The notes below the pieces were generated by a model, which had not been told where the DNA came from, made no database searches, and was given only the letters and a program-made list of their open reading frames with translations. This document shows positions 1 to 5,855 of a stretch of DNA of 6,250 nt, piece by piece; the first letter of the stretch is position 1, and each line of letters begins with the position of its first letter. A program made the position numbers and the translations under genes. Origin of the DNA: an uncultured Saprospiraceae bacterium (lineage in GTDB: Bacteria > Bacteroidota > Bacteroidia > Chitinophagales > Saprospiraceae); assembly GCA_938033975.1 (NCBI GenBank), contig CALHKJ010000372.1, positions 1 through 6,250 on the forward strand, given 5' to 3'.

Positions 1-350
1 CCAGCTTCTCCTTCGTAAAATGTTGAAGCTTCAGACATGGAAAGCTCATGTTCTCCAAACTCTGACCAATTTAGTCCATCGTTGGAATAATCAACAACAA
101 ATCTCTGAATACCTGACTCTGTATCACCAAAACTGTTGCAATTCCAAAAGGTGGTATTTTGCAAACCATAGGTATTCCCAAAGTCATACATAATCCAATG
201 AGTATTTCCTCTTTCTGTGTTTGGATTTTCAGACATTTCGCAACTAATCCAATTATCTACCTGCAAAGCAGAGTGTCTATCTTTGTCACATTGAGATAAG
301 GCTAGTTGACTTGCGAGTAGGATGAGAAATATAAATGATAGTTTCTTCAT
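1..350 (-). CDS. Secreted protein with discoidin-like (F5/8 type C-like) N-terminal domain, C-terminus cut by the window edge
   Basis: The minus-strand frame opens with ATG at 350-348 and stays open to position 1, giving 116 complete codons, so only the N-terminal part is present. Residues 1-20 form a signal peptide: MKK, then a hydrophobic run, ending in LALSQ before Cys21. The Cys context (LSQC) is a poor lipobox, so type I cleavage is more likely. Residues 28-100 contain NWISCE, HWIMYDFGNTYGL, FWNCN and VVDYSNDGLNWSEFGE. This Trp-rich spacing resembles galactose-binding-like F5/8 type C (discoidin) folds in Bacteroidota exported proteins, which often bind glycans and often end in a T9SS sorting domain. 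Whether one follows cannot be seen. Three Cys (21, 37, 71) could form a disulfide. The gene starts 50 bp downstream of the receptor gene stop on the same strand, so co-transcription is plausible. The domain assignment comes from pattern only; the exact role is unknown. Confidence 0.75.
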   Translation of the reverse strand, partial: MKKLSFIFLILLASQLALSQCDKDRHSALQVDNWISCEMSENPNTERGNTHWIMYDFGNTYGLQNTTFWNCNSFGDTESGIQRFVVDYSNDGLNWSEFGEHELSMSEASTFYEGEA

Positions 351-377
351 GTCAACATTATTTTAAATACCTAAGAG

Positions 378-400
378 ATGATTCCTAAAATAAGAATCAT
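378..400 (-). terminator. Short hairpin directly after the receptor stop codon (possible weak terminator or mRNA 3'-end stabiliser)
   Basis: ATGATTC (378-384) and GAATCAT (394-400) are perfect 7-bp inverted arms around a 9-nt loop. They lie immediately past the TAA of the receptor gene (401-403). No T-run follows in the minus-strand direction, so it is at best a weak or attenuating terminator. It could instead protect the 3' end of the receptor message before the secreted-protein gene. Confidence 0.3.
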
Positions 401-2632
401 TTAGTTAAATCTATAGTTCAATTGCACAGTAATTTTAAAATTTCGGGGTAAACCCGCATATAAGTATCGTGGCAATGATGTTCCAAAACTTCTTGGGTTC
501 ACTGCTACCATAGAAGCGTAGTCAACATCAAAGATGTTATTGATATCAAAACCGCTATTGATACTCCATTGATTATTCTTATAAAGATCGTATCCTAAAC
601 TAAAATTAGAAAGAATATACGAGTCAATCTCTATGCTGTTTAAATCGTCAGCATACATTTTACTAACGTACAAGTTGGAAAAATTAAGATAGGCTCTTCC
701 TATTTTATAATCAAGTTGACTGCTTAATTTGTGGTCTGGATTTCCTGGAAGCCTTTTGCCTGCAAAATCAATTTCGCGATTTACAAATTCTGTAAAGTGA
801 TGAGGTTGATATTGATAGGCTATTTTTGCGTTTAATTGATTAGTGTTTTTCTTGAAAATCTTATCATACGACAGCTGAGTTTCCAAACCTGGATGCATAG
901 TCTTTCCCGCATTGATTCCAACAAACTGATCTTCGGTAACTCTTTCTGCAACTAACAAATCTTGAACCCACATATTATAAATGGAAAGATCAAATGAAAA
1001 ATCTTGATACTTTTTTTTATAGCCCAACTCTGTATTCCAACCAATCTCTGGACGAATATCAGGATTTATTTGACCATCAGGAGTCAAGGTTTCTTCTAAA
1101 GTAGGTGCTGAAAATCCATGTGATAAAGTACCGTAGAAAATTTGATTTAATTTTTGATAGCTCAAGGATAAGAATGGGCTCAGTACAGGTTGAAATGCAT
1201 ACTTACCACTTTGGTCAATTCCATCTGCAATAAAACGATCTTCAAAATCATAATTTGTGACATTATAATTTAAGCCCGCATCAATTTGAAATCTATTCCA
1301 AACGTATTCAAATTCTGCAAACAGGTTTATATAATTTCTTTTCTCAAAGTTGTCTGATAAAATGTTTCCCTGGCCTTGATCTAAAGTTTCGTATGTAGAC
1401 CATTCTTCATTTTCTGAAAACAACTCTGATCCAAATTTTAACTCGCCACCAAAATTTCTAAAAGCTTTGTCTATTGAAATTCTTGTTCCTAAGCTTTTAG
1501 CATTTTGTGTAAGCACATTAAATGGTCGTCTTTCGTAATTCTGAAAATTGTTTAAAAAGCCCGTTACTGAACTACTCCAATCATTATTAAAAATTCTTTG
1601 ATGAGTAATCGCAACCTGAGTCCGACTGTAATCTTCAGAACCTTCTACAGCTTTCCAATTGGCAGCTGCTGCTTCTGGACTAGCACTAAAGTCTTCAATA
1701 TTTAATGCACTCGGAATTTGCGCATCCAATAAAGTATGATTAACAAAGACTGTCAATATATCTTTATCATAATTTGCCTGAGCAAAACCAGAAATAATTT
1801 GTCTTTGATAATTGTTGTTATCTCTAAAGCCATCACTTTTCAATACATCATTGTTAAGTGAAAAAACAATCCCATCTTTTGCATAGTTATAGTTGATGTT
1901 GTTATGGATCGTTCCAAATGAACCATAACTACTTGTGTTACTCACTGAATTATTCGACCTATCGTGACCATAAGTTCGGTAATGAATCACACCACCTAGA
2001 CCAGCTCCGAATCTTGGCATCGTAGGTCCTTTATAAATTTTGACCGCATCAATAATAGCAAGATTGATGTCTTCAAGATTTGTTTGCCCAATCCCTGAAG
2101 TAAGTGGAATGTCATTTAGGTATGCCTTTATTTTGGTCGTAGAAAATGGCGATCGACTGCCTATACCTCGTACGGTTAGTCTGTTTGTATTGGCAGCACC
2201 ATTGTGCATAAACAAACCTGGACTCGGATTATAAATGGTAGATGGGTTCAGTAAATTTACCTTAGCAATATTAATTTTTTCAATGGATTGAAAACCAAAT
2301 CCATTTGTATATTTTTCCGGAATGAAAATAGGGCAGTTGGTAACTAAATTGGGTCCAAGTTTTAAATCGACCGTATTATATATATTAGGTCTGAGGATTA
2401 GGGTAGTGTCCATATAACCAACATAGCTTATTGTTACCTCAAGTGGATCCTCCCTATTAATATTAAACTCACCATTTACATCAGTGATAGTGCCTTCTTC
2501 AGTGCCTACAAATAAGATTGAAGCGCCAACAGCTCCATCTCCTTCGGGGTATACCACCTTTCCGCTTATTTGCGCTTTCGCAAATGTTTGAACTGCTACT
2601 ACAAATGCCAACACAATAAATATTCTATTCAT
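401..2632 (-). CDS. TonB-dependent outer-membrane receptor, FecA-like, with N-terminal carboxypeptidase-regulatory-like domain
   Basis: This is a complete 743-residue outer-membrane receptor that would import a scarce ligand, probably an iron chelate, using TonB-ExbBD energy. Residues 1-20 are a signal peptide ending AKA before Gln21. Residues 21-95 form a carboxypeptidase-regulatory-like beta-sandwich (ISGKVV, DVNGEF, ISYVGY), usual in Bacteroidota receptors. Residues about 112-220 are the plug, with NRLTVRGIGSRSPF (150-163), KAYLNDIPLTSGIGQTNLEDIN (split by strands, 169-190) and GAGLGGVIHYRT (209-220). About 520 residues of 22-strand barrel follow, rich in alternating aromatic strands. The plug motifs resemble FecA-type iron-complex receptors rather than SusC, and there is no SusD neighbour. 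The protein ends YRFN, with Asn after the usual terminal Phe. The start at 2632 is the ATG preceding the signal peptide; no Shine-Dalgarno is visible, as is common in this phylum. The ligand is not predictable; iron is an inference. Confidence 0.93.
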   Translation of the reverse strand: MNRIFIVLAFVVAVQTFAKAQISGKVVYPEGDGAVGASILFVGTEEGTITDVNGEFNINREDPLEVTISYVGYMDTTLILRPNIYNTVDLKLGPNLVTNCPIFIPEKYTNGFGFQSIEKINIAKVNLLNPSTIYNPSPGLFMHNGAANTNRLTVRGIGSRSPFSTTKIKAYLNDIPLTSGIGQTNLEDINLAIIDAVKIYKGPTMPRFGAGLGGVIHYRTYGHDRSNNSVSNTSSYGSFGTIHNNINYNYAKDGIVFSLNNDVLKSDGFRDNNNYQRQIISGFAQANYDKDILTVFVNHTLLDAQIPSALNIEDFSASPEAAAANWKAVEGSEDYSRTQVAITHQRIFNNDWSSSVTGFLNNFQNYERRPFNVLTQNAKSLGTRISIDKAFRNFGGELKFGSELFSENEEWSTYETLDQGQGNILSDNFEKRNYINLFAEFEYVWNRFQIDAGLNYNVTNYDFEDRFIADGIDQSGKYAFQPVLSPFLSLSYQKLNQIFYGTLSHGFSAPTLEETLTPDGQINPDIRPEIGWNTELGYKKKYQDFSFDLSIYNMWVQDLLVAERVTEDQFVGINAGKTMHPGLETQLSYDKIFKKNTNQLNAKIAYQYQPHHFTEFVNREIDFAGKRLPGNPDHKLSSQLDYKIGRAYLNFSNLYVSKMYADDLNSIEIDSYILSNFSLGYDLYKNNQWSINSGFDINNIFDVDYASMVAVNPRSFGTSLPRYLYAGLPRNFKITVQLNYRFN

Positions 2633-2986
2633 AACACAAATATCATGGTTTTCTAAGATATATAGAGAGTAGGCTTGTTATTAAGAAATAGTTGCGTATC
2701 TGATCCAATTAGAATTCAATTAATGCTTGAACATGACTTTTTTCAAATTTTTTCTGTCATCTATCTTACAGAAAGCATACTCAAAATTAAAAATATGTAG
2801 AGTTGCTGTAGAGCTTATGTAAAAGCTTTGTAAAACGGCTGTCAGATAGGTGTCAAAAACCAAACTCCAATAAAAATCTGCCCTATTTTAGTATCATGTT
2901 TGAACGCAAACAGTCACTCTGGAAACTTAGGTATTTGATACCCTTTTATGGATTTGTTTACACTTATTTTATTTAAAAACATTACT
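2633..2986. other. Non-coding region between the divergent receptor and small secreted protein genes
   Basis: About 350 bp separate the receptor ATG (2632, minus) from the preferred start at 2987 (plus). No convincing gene or RNA is seen. One exact TAnnTTTG match reads on the minus strand at 2789-2782 (TAATTTTG), but no TTTG box lies 17-23 bp upstream, so it is only a half-site for the receptor. The repeated GTAAAA at about 2819-2824 and 2831-2836 flanks AGCTTT-type sequence of unknown meaning. No full TTTG / TAnnTTTG pair was found for the plus-strand gene. Both genes must be driven from here, so the region presumably holds two promoters and possibly an operator. Confidence 0.5.
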
Positions 2987-3376
2987 ATGAAACCTAATTT
3001 TCTAAACAAAAGAATACCGGTTATCAAGCCGTTAATTCTTTTATTTTTTTGTACGAACATGGTGTTCACCTACGCTAACATGCCAGTAATGGCGGGTGAT
3101 GAGGATATAACCATAACATTGGCGGAAGAATCAAAAGCGTTGATTAAGATGTTCTCCGTTAATGACCAAACGAACCAGGTTGACATAGTGACAAACAAAG
3201 AAATTGTATCTATCCAAGTAGTTGATGACTCGGGAGAAATAATTTACTTTTTACCTGTTGTAGGCTCTGATGAGCTGAATGTTGGAACTTCTCTTTTTGA
3301 AAAGGGGGCCTATTATATTAGGCTCGTTTTTGAAGGCGAGAACTCTCATATTTCAGCCCGTATAGACAAAAAATAG
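2987..3376 (+). CDS. Small secreted beta-sandwich protein, paralogue A of a tandem pair (T9SS-CTD/DUF3244-like)
   Basis: This encodes 129 residues from ATG 2987. An in-frame ATG at 2948 would add 13 residues (MDLFTLILFKNIT); 2987 is preferred because it puts a basic n-region (MKPNFLNKRIPVIK) directly before the hydrophobic stretch of a signal peptide, with likely cleavage after TYA (residue 30). The mature part is about 95 residues and acidic. Residues 51-129 read as successive beta strands with the pattern QVDIVT, VSIQVVDDSGEIIY, LNVG, EKGAYYIRLVF. This is the layout of T9SS type A sorting domains and of small DUF3244 proteins, but the usual YPNP entry motif of a sorting domain is absent and no cargo domain precedes it. 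The next gene is a paralogue: roughly 29 of 78 aligned residues are identical by eye. A strong terminator follows. The family is not firmly recognised and the function is unknown; an extracellular or periplasmic location is inferred. Confidence 0.72.
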   Translation: MKPNFLNKRIPVIKPLILLFFCTNMVFTYANMPVMAGDEDITITLAEESKALIKMFSVNDQTNQVDIVTNKEIVSIQVVDDSGEIIYFLPVVGSDELNVGTSLFEKGAYYIRLVFEGENSHISARIDKK

Positions 3377-3408
3377 CAGTTTTAATTTGCGTTAGAAACA
3401 TATTTATC

Positions 3409-3438
3409 GGCTCTCGTACGTACGAGAGCCTTTTTTTT
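3409..3438 (+). terminator. Strong Rho-independent terminator after paralogue A
   Basis: GGCTCTCGTAC at 3409-3419 is followed directly by its exact reverse complement at 3420-3430, a perfect 22-bp palindrome. Folded, this gives a GC-rich stem of about 9 bp closing a 4-nt loop. Eight consecutive T residues follow at 3431-3438. It sits 32 bp past the TAG of paralogue A, in the right orientation, so transcription should end here before paralogue B. Confidence 0.93.
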
Positions 3439-3446
3439 GGCTCAAT

Positions 3447-3477
3447 TTTGGTATTAAAGATTCTGATAATATGTTTT
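3447..3477 (+). promoter_or_regulatory. Candidate Bacteroidota-type promoter for paralogue B
   Basis: TTTG at 3447-3450 and TATGTTTT at 3470-3477 are separated by 19 bp. The Bacteroidota consensus is TTTG, about 17-23 bp, then TAnnTTTG; here the second box matches 7 of 8 positions. The predicted start of transcription, near 3484, leaves a leader of only about 8-14 nt. The position just after the terminator of paralogue A supports independent transcription of paralogue B. Confidence 0.55.
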
Positions 3478-3491
3478 ATTAGTAAATCAGA

Positions 3492-3887
3492 ATGTTTATG
3501 TACCCAAATCAGCTAAAACTAAGAAGCATCTTGCCATTTTTATTAATGTCATTGTTTCTTGGTGGATCGACCTACCCACATTTCCCCGATACCGATGTGG
3601 CTGGTGGAATTGAATTTAAGATGGAAACGACAGATTCCAGAATGACGGCTTTGGTTAGATCAATGAGCTTCAACAAAGAAAGCAAGCAAATTGACATCAA
3701 AACGGCAAAAACAATTCTGAACGTAGAATTTCTTGATGAAAATATGGAAATGATATTTACAGTTCCTGTAGGTACAACTTCATTAAACATCGGCGTGAAT
3801 TCTTATCCTAGAGGAGTGTACTATTTGAAACTTTTACTTGAAGATGAAAACAATTTCATCTCAACAAAAGTGATCAAAGATTTTTAA
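3492..3887 (+). CDS. Small secreted beta-sandwich protein, paralogue B of a tandem pair (T9SS-CTD/DUF3244-like)
   Basis: This encodes 131 residues from ATG 3492; a second ATG two codons on (3498) is equally possible, and no Shine-Dalgarno decides between them. Residues 1 to about 27 form a signal peptide: basic LKLR, then the hydrophobic ILPFLLMSLFLGG, with an uncertain cleavage site. Residues 53-131 align without major gaps to residues 51-129 of the upstream gene. Shared landmarks are AL at the block start, QIDIKT versus QVDIVT, a DE/DD turn followed by EMIF/EIIY, PV, LNIG/LNVG, RGVYYLKL/KGAYYIRL, and EDEN/EGEN followed by IS. The pattern implies one small beta-sandwich like a T9SS C-terminal domain or DUF3244, but no catalytic or metal-binding motif is apparent. 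The signal peptide and linker differ strongly from paralogue A, so the duplication is old or only the domain is constrained. It has its own promoter; a convergent inverted repeat lies downstream. Function unknown. Confidence 0.78.
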   Translation: MFMYPNQLKLRSILPFLLMSLFLGGSTYPHFPDTDVAGGIEFKMETTDSRMTALVRSMSFNKESKQIDIKTAKTILNVEFLDENMEMIFTVPVGTTSLNIGVNSYPRGVYYLKLLLEDENNFISTKVIKDF

Positions 3888-3895
3888 AGATTTTT
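3876..3895 (+). repeat. 10-bp tandem duplication spanning the stop codon of paralogue B
   Basis: AAAGATTTTT occurs twice head to tail at 3876-3885 and 3886-3895. The first copy encodes the terminal KDF and the T of the TAA stop. The second lies beyond the stop and would again read into AA, creating a second TAA-like end. It is probably a slippage duplication in AT-rich DNA. Confidence 0.7.
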
Positions 3896-3924
3896 AAAAA
3901 TTAACTCCACTAGTACATGGAAGG

Positions 3925-3997
3925 TTAAAAATTAAAGATTTGAGGTTGAAGACGGTATTAACCCCGTACCTTGAATTAGAGCATCTTTAATTTTTAA
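3925..3997. terminator. 15-bp AT-rich inverted repeat between convergent genes (candidate bidirectional terminator)
   Basis: TTAAAAATTAAAGAT (3925-3939) and its exact reverse complement (3983-3997) enclose 43 nt. Inside, ACGG (3952-3955) can pair with CCGT (3964-3967) and AGGT (3943-3946) with ACCT (3968-3971), giving a compound hairpin. T-rich sequence follows the right arm (3998-4011), suiting termination of paralogue B. The lipoprotein gene converges from the other side, so it may serve both strands. The stems are AT-rich, so strength is uncertain. Confidence 0.5.
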
Positions 3998-4009
3998 TCT
4001 TTTCCTTTT

Positions 4010-4639
4010 TTATAACTGTATGTGCCTCTTCATTCCAAAACCAATATTGAAAATATTTGATCCTGGTGCTAAATCAGTTCCAAGTACAGGGAAAAATGAA
4101 TACCCCAAAGCAAGCTTTGTTCTCTGATTCATGAAATATTCAATTCCTATTGTTGCCCCAACAAAATGAGTTTCCGTAACATCTTGATAAATATACTTTG
4201 GCTCAAAAAAAGCGGCCCACTCATCTTGGTGGAAAGATAGTATAGAAGAAATATGTGGCCTGATGATGACTGGGTTTTCGGCTCCATCAATATCACCAAC
4301 CTGCACATCAACTCCAGGCAACACAGATAATGCAAACGAACTTTCCTGATCACCTACCAATTGAAACTTTGGATTCACATAAATATTCCCTGAGGAATTC
4401 AAAGAAAAATTTGCATCAATCCTATCCGTAAAACCATAGTTCATCTGAAATCCCAATACAGGCAATGCCACTCCTCCCAAATCAGGACTACCTACTTCAT
4501 TTACACCATATGCTGTAATGTATCCGCCTACCTCCATATTGCCATCACCTACTGTTCTACCAGTATCGAGACGGGTGAGTTGTGCGCAGGATGTCAAGAA
4601 TAATAATAGAACAAGGCTTAGATAGATTGTAGATTTCAT
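4010..4639 (-). CDS. Lipoprotein with outer-membrane beta-barrel-like sequence, function unknown
   Basis: This encodes 209 residues with a lipoprotein signal peptide: MKSTIYLSLVLLLFLTSC, lipobox LTSC, lipidated Cys18. The residues after Cys (AQLTRLDT) are not the acidic export signal known for some surface lipoproteins of this phylum, so periplasmic-side retention is possible. Residues 25-45 contain TGRTVGDGNMEVGGYIT, similar to the opening strand of small Bacteroidota outer-membrane proteins. The rest alternates polar and hydrophobic or aromatic residues in short strands divided by Gly/Asp/Asn turns (FQMNYGFTDRIDANFSL, FEPKYIYQDV, GATIGIEYF, TKLALGYSFFP), ending NIGFGMKRHIQL. This is what a small 8- to 10-strand barrel looks like, though a lipid anchor on such a protein is less usual. 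A promoter match lies just upstream, and the downstream inverted repeat would end transcription. No enzyme motif is visible and the family is not recognised by name. Confidence 0.8.
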   Translation of the reverse strand: MKSTIYLSLVLLLFLTSCAQLTRLDTGRTVGDGNMEVGGYITAYGVNEVGSPDLGGVALPVLGFQMNYGFTDRIDANFSLNSSGNIYVNPKFQLVGDQESSFALSVLPGVDVQVGDIDGAENPVIIRPHISSILSFHQDEWAAFFEPKYIYQDVTETHFVGATIGIEYFMNQRTKLALGYSFFPVLGTDLAPGSNIFNIGFGMKRHIQL

Positions 4640-4658
4640 AATTTGAAGTGTTTATAAT

Positions 4659-4693
4659 CAAAAGTAAAAAGAAAATAGACTATAGAACTCAAA
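4659..4693 (-). promoter_or_regulatory. Candidate Bacteroidota-type promoter for the lipoprotein gene
   Basis: Reading on the minus strand, TTTG (4693-4690) is followed after 23 bp by TACTTTTG (4666-4659), an exact TAnnTTTG match. The spacing is at the long end of the range described for Flavobacterium-type promoters. Transcription would start near 4653, leaving a leader of about 14 nt before the ATG at 4639, similar to the arrangement proposed for paralogue B. Confidence 0.5.
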
Positions 4694-4709
4694 GAAATAA
4701 TAATTAACC

Positions 4710-4751
4710 TCAAGTCTTTCGTATCAAGTCTTTCGTCTCAAGTCTTCAAAA
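4710..4751. repeat. Tandem 14-bp (2 x 7-bp) repeat upstream of the polyprenyl synthase gene
   Basis: TCAAGTCTTTCGTA (4710-4723) is followed by TCAAGTCTTTCGTC (4724-4737), which differs at one base, and then a partial third copy beginning TCAAGTCTT (4738-4746). Read on the other strand the units split into heptads GACTTGA / GACGAAA / GACTTGA / TACGAAA / GACTTGA. The array lies in the divergent region between the lipoprotein and synthase genes, upstream of both predicted starts. It resembles the heptad arrays at 5821-5883. Confidence 0.75.
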
Positions 4752-4826
4752 ATTCTCTTCAAATTTGATATTAACTTCACTACTCTAAACCTTACCATAA
4801 ATAATATGTTACATTTATAAGCTAAT

Positions 4827-4837
4827 AAGGAAATTTG
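4827..4837 (+). promoter_or_regulatory. Shine-Dalgarno-like AAGGA and TTG start fixing the 5' end of the synthase gene
   Basis: AAGGA (4827-4831) lies only 3 nt before TTG (4835-4837). An in-frame TAA at 4826-4828 excludes any start further upstream, and the next in-frame ATG (4916) would remove 27 residues conserved in position among homologues. TTG is therefore the best start, although the spacing is short. Confidence 0.6.
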
Positions 4838-5812
4838 TCCAGGTCGATACTGAATAAAATAAAAGATCCCATTTCTGGGGAATTGCAAGAATTCGAAAGC
4901 CATTTTCGAAATGCAATGAAGTCCAATGTGCCGCTTCTCGACAAAATCATGCATTACATTGTACAAAAGAAAGGCAAACAGGTAAGACCTATGCTCGTAT
5001 TTCTTTGCGCAAAAACCTGCGGAGAAATAAACAGCTCAACTTATACTGCCGCATCCCTAATCGAATTAGTCCATACCGCTTCACTTGTACACGATGATGT
5101 GGTAGATGATTCAACCATGAGGCGTGGTGCATTTTCAATCAATGCGTTATGGAAAAATAAGATTGCTGTAATCGTTGGTGATTACCTACTTACCAAAGGT
5201 CTATTTATTGCACTAGATAATGATGAATTCGAGCAGCTAAAAATATTAAGCAGGGCAGTACAAGAAATAACAGAAGGAGAAATGCTCCAGATGGAAAAGG
5301 CAAGGCGATTAGATATAAAAGAAGATATATACTTTGATATCATCAAACAAAAAACTGCTTCTCTGATGGCAGCCTCTTGCAAAGCCGGTGCAGTGTCCTC
5401 CTCAGATGACCCGAAGGTAATAGAGGCCATGCATTTATTCGGCGAAGAAATAGGAATTGCTTTCCAAATCAAGGACGATATATTTGATTACGGTACCAAC
5501 TTTATTGGCAAGCCAAGAGGCATTGATATCAAAGAAAAAAAGATGACTCTCCCTCTGATCCATGCATTGAATCATGCGGATCCTTCAATCAGAAAAAAAT
5601 ACATTCGCTACATAAAAAAGGATTCAAAGAACAAAGCAAAAGTAAAAGAGATTATCGACTATGTCGTTCAGTCGGGCGGCATAGAATACGCCCAAGAAAA
5701 AATGATGGAGTACAAAAATTCAGCCATCAGTCGCATAGAATTCATCCCCAATTCCCCCGCCAAAGAATCTTTGCTAGCTCTAGTAGACTACATCGTAGAA
5801 AGAAACATGTAA
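4835..5812 (+). CDS. Long-chain polyprenyl diphosphate synthase (IspB/HepT family, trans-prenyltransferase)
   Basis: This cytosolic enzyme adds isopentenyl diphosphate units head-to-tail to an allylic diphosphate, making the side chain of isoprenoid quinones (menaquinone in this phylum). It has 325 residues, the usual length. GKQVRP (47-52) is the IPP-binding segment. The first Asp-rich motif DDVVD is at 87-91, with MRRG at 95-98. KTAS (173-176) follows, then QIKDDIFDYG (211-220) holds the second Asp-rich motif DDIFD (214-218), and KMTLPLIHAL is at 236-245. All Mg-binding Asp are present, so it should be active. Ala82, five residues before the first motif, is small rather than aromatic, as in IspB-type octaprenyl synthases, suggesting a product of C30 or longer; C35 or C40 cannot be separated from sequence. 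Translation starts at TTG. It is divergent from the lipoprotein gene and convergent with the reductase, so likely monocistronic. Confidence 0.95.
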   Translation: MSRSILNKIKDPISGELQEFESHFRNAMKSNVPLLDKIMHYIVQKKGKQVRPMLVFLCAKTCGEINSSTYTAASLIELVHTASLVHDDVVDDSTMRRGAFSINALWKNKIAVIVGDYLLTKGLFIALDNDEFEQLKILSRAVQEITEGEMLQMEKARRLDIKEDIYFDIIKQKTASLMAASCKAGAVSSSDDPKVIEAMHLFGEEIGIAFQIKDDIFDYGTNFIGKPRGIDIKEKKMTLPLIHALNHADPSIRKKYIRYIKKDSKNKAKVKEIIDYVVQSGGIEYAQEKMMEYKNSAISRIEFIPNSPAKESLLALVDYIVERNM

Positions 5813-5820
5813 TTTTTAAG

Positions 5821-5841
5821 ATTTGACATTTGACATTTGAC
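5821..5841 (+). repeat. Three perfect 7-bp tandem repeats after the synthase gene
   Basis: ATTTGAC occurs three times without interruption (5821-5827, 5828-5834, 5835-5841), then degenerates into AATTGCA. It begins 9 bp after the synthase stop codon, in the 77-bp convergent gap before the reductase stop. Confidence 0.8.
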
Positions 5842-5855
5842 AATTGCAATCCAAC

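Noticed and set aside
2040..2234. Open frame of 64 codons on the plus strand inside the receptor gene
   Set aside because: It lies fully antisense to the conserved plug domain and encodes nothing recognisable; it is a shadow of the real gene.
401..2632. SusC-type glycan importer
   Set aside because: At 743 residues it is shorter than typical SusC proteins (about 1000), the plug motifs are FecA-like, and no SusD partner lies next to it in the window.
2782..2789. Full promoter for the receptor gene (TAATTTTG on the minus strand)
   Set aside because: The -7 box is exact, but no TTTG lies 17-23 bp upstream and the leader would be about 140 nt; kept only as a half-site remark.
3572..3790. Open frame of 72 codons on the minus strand across paralogue B
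   Set aside because: It is antisense to a gene whose protein is supported by paralogy; no start signal or recognisable product.
4147..4353. Open frame of 68 codons in another minus-strand frame within the lipoprotein gene
   Set aside because: It overlaps a better-supported gene on the same strand and has no family features.
4710..4751. CRISPR-like array
   Set aside because: Repeats are 7 or 14 bp, contiguous and without spacers; no cas genes nearby.
4810..4817. Promoter for the synthase gene (TACATTTA)
   Set aside because: It matches 7 of 8 positions of TAnnTTTG but has no upstream TTTG box at usable spacing.
4724..4966. Open frame of 80 codons on the minus strand over the repeat and synthase 5' end
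   Set aside because: It runs through the tandem repeats and antisense to the synthase N-terminus; no coding character.
5182..5472. Open frame of 96 codons on the minus strand inside the synthase gene
   Set aside because: It is antisense to conserved prenyltransferase sequence.
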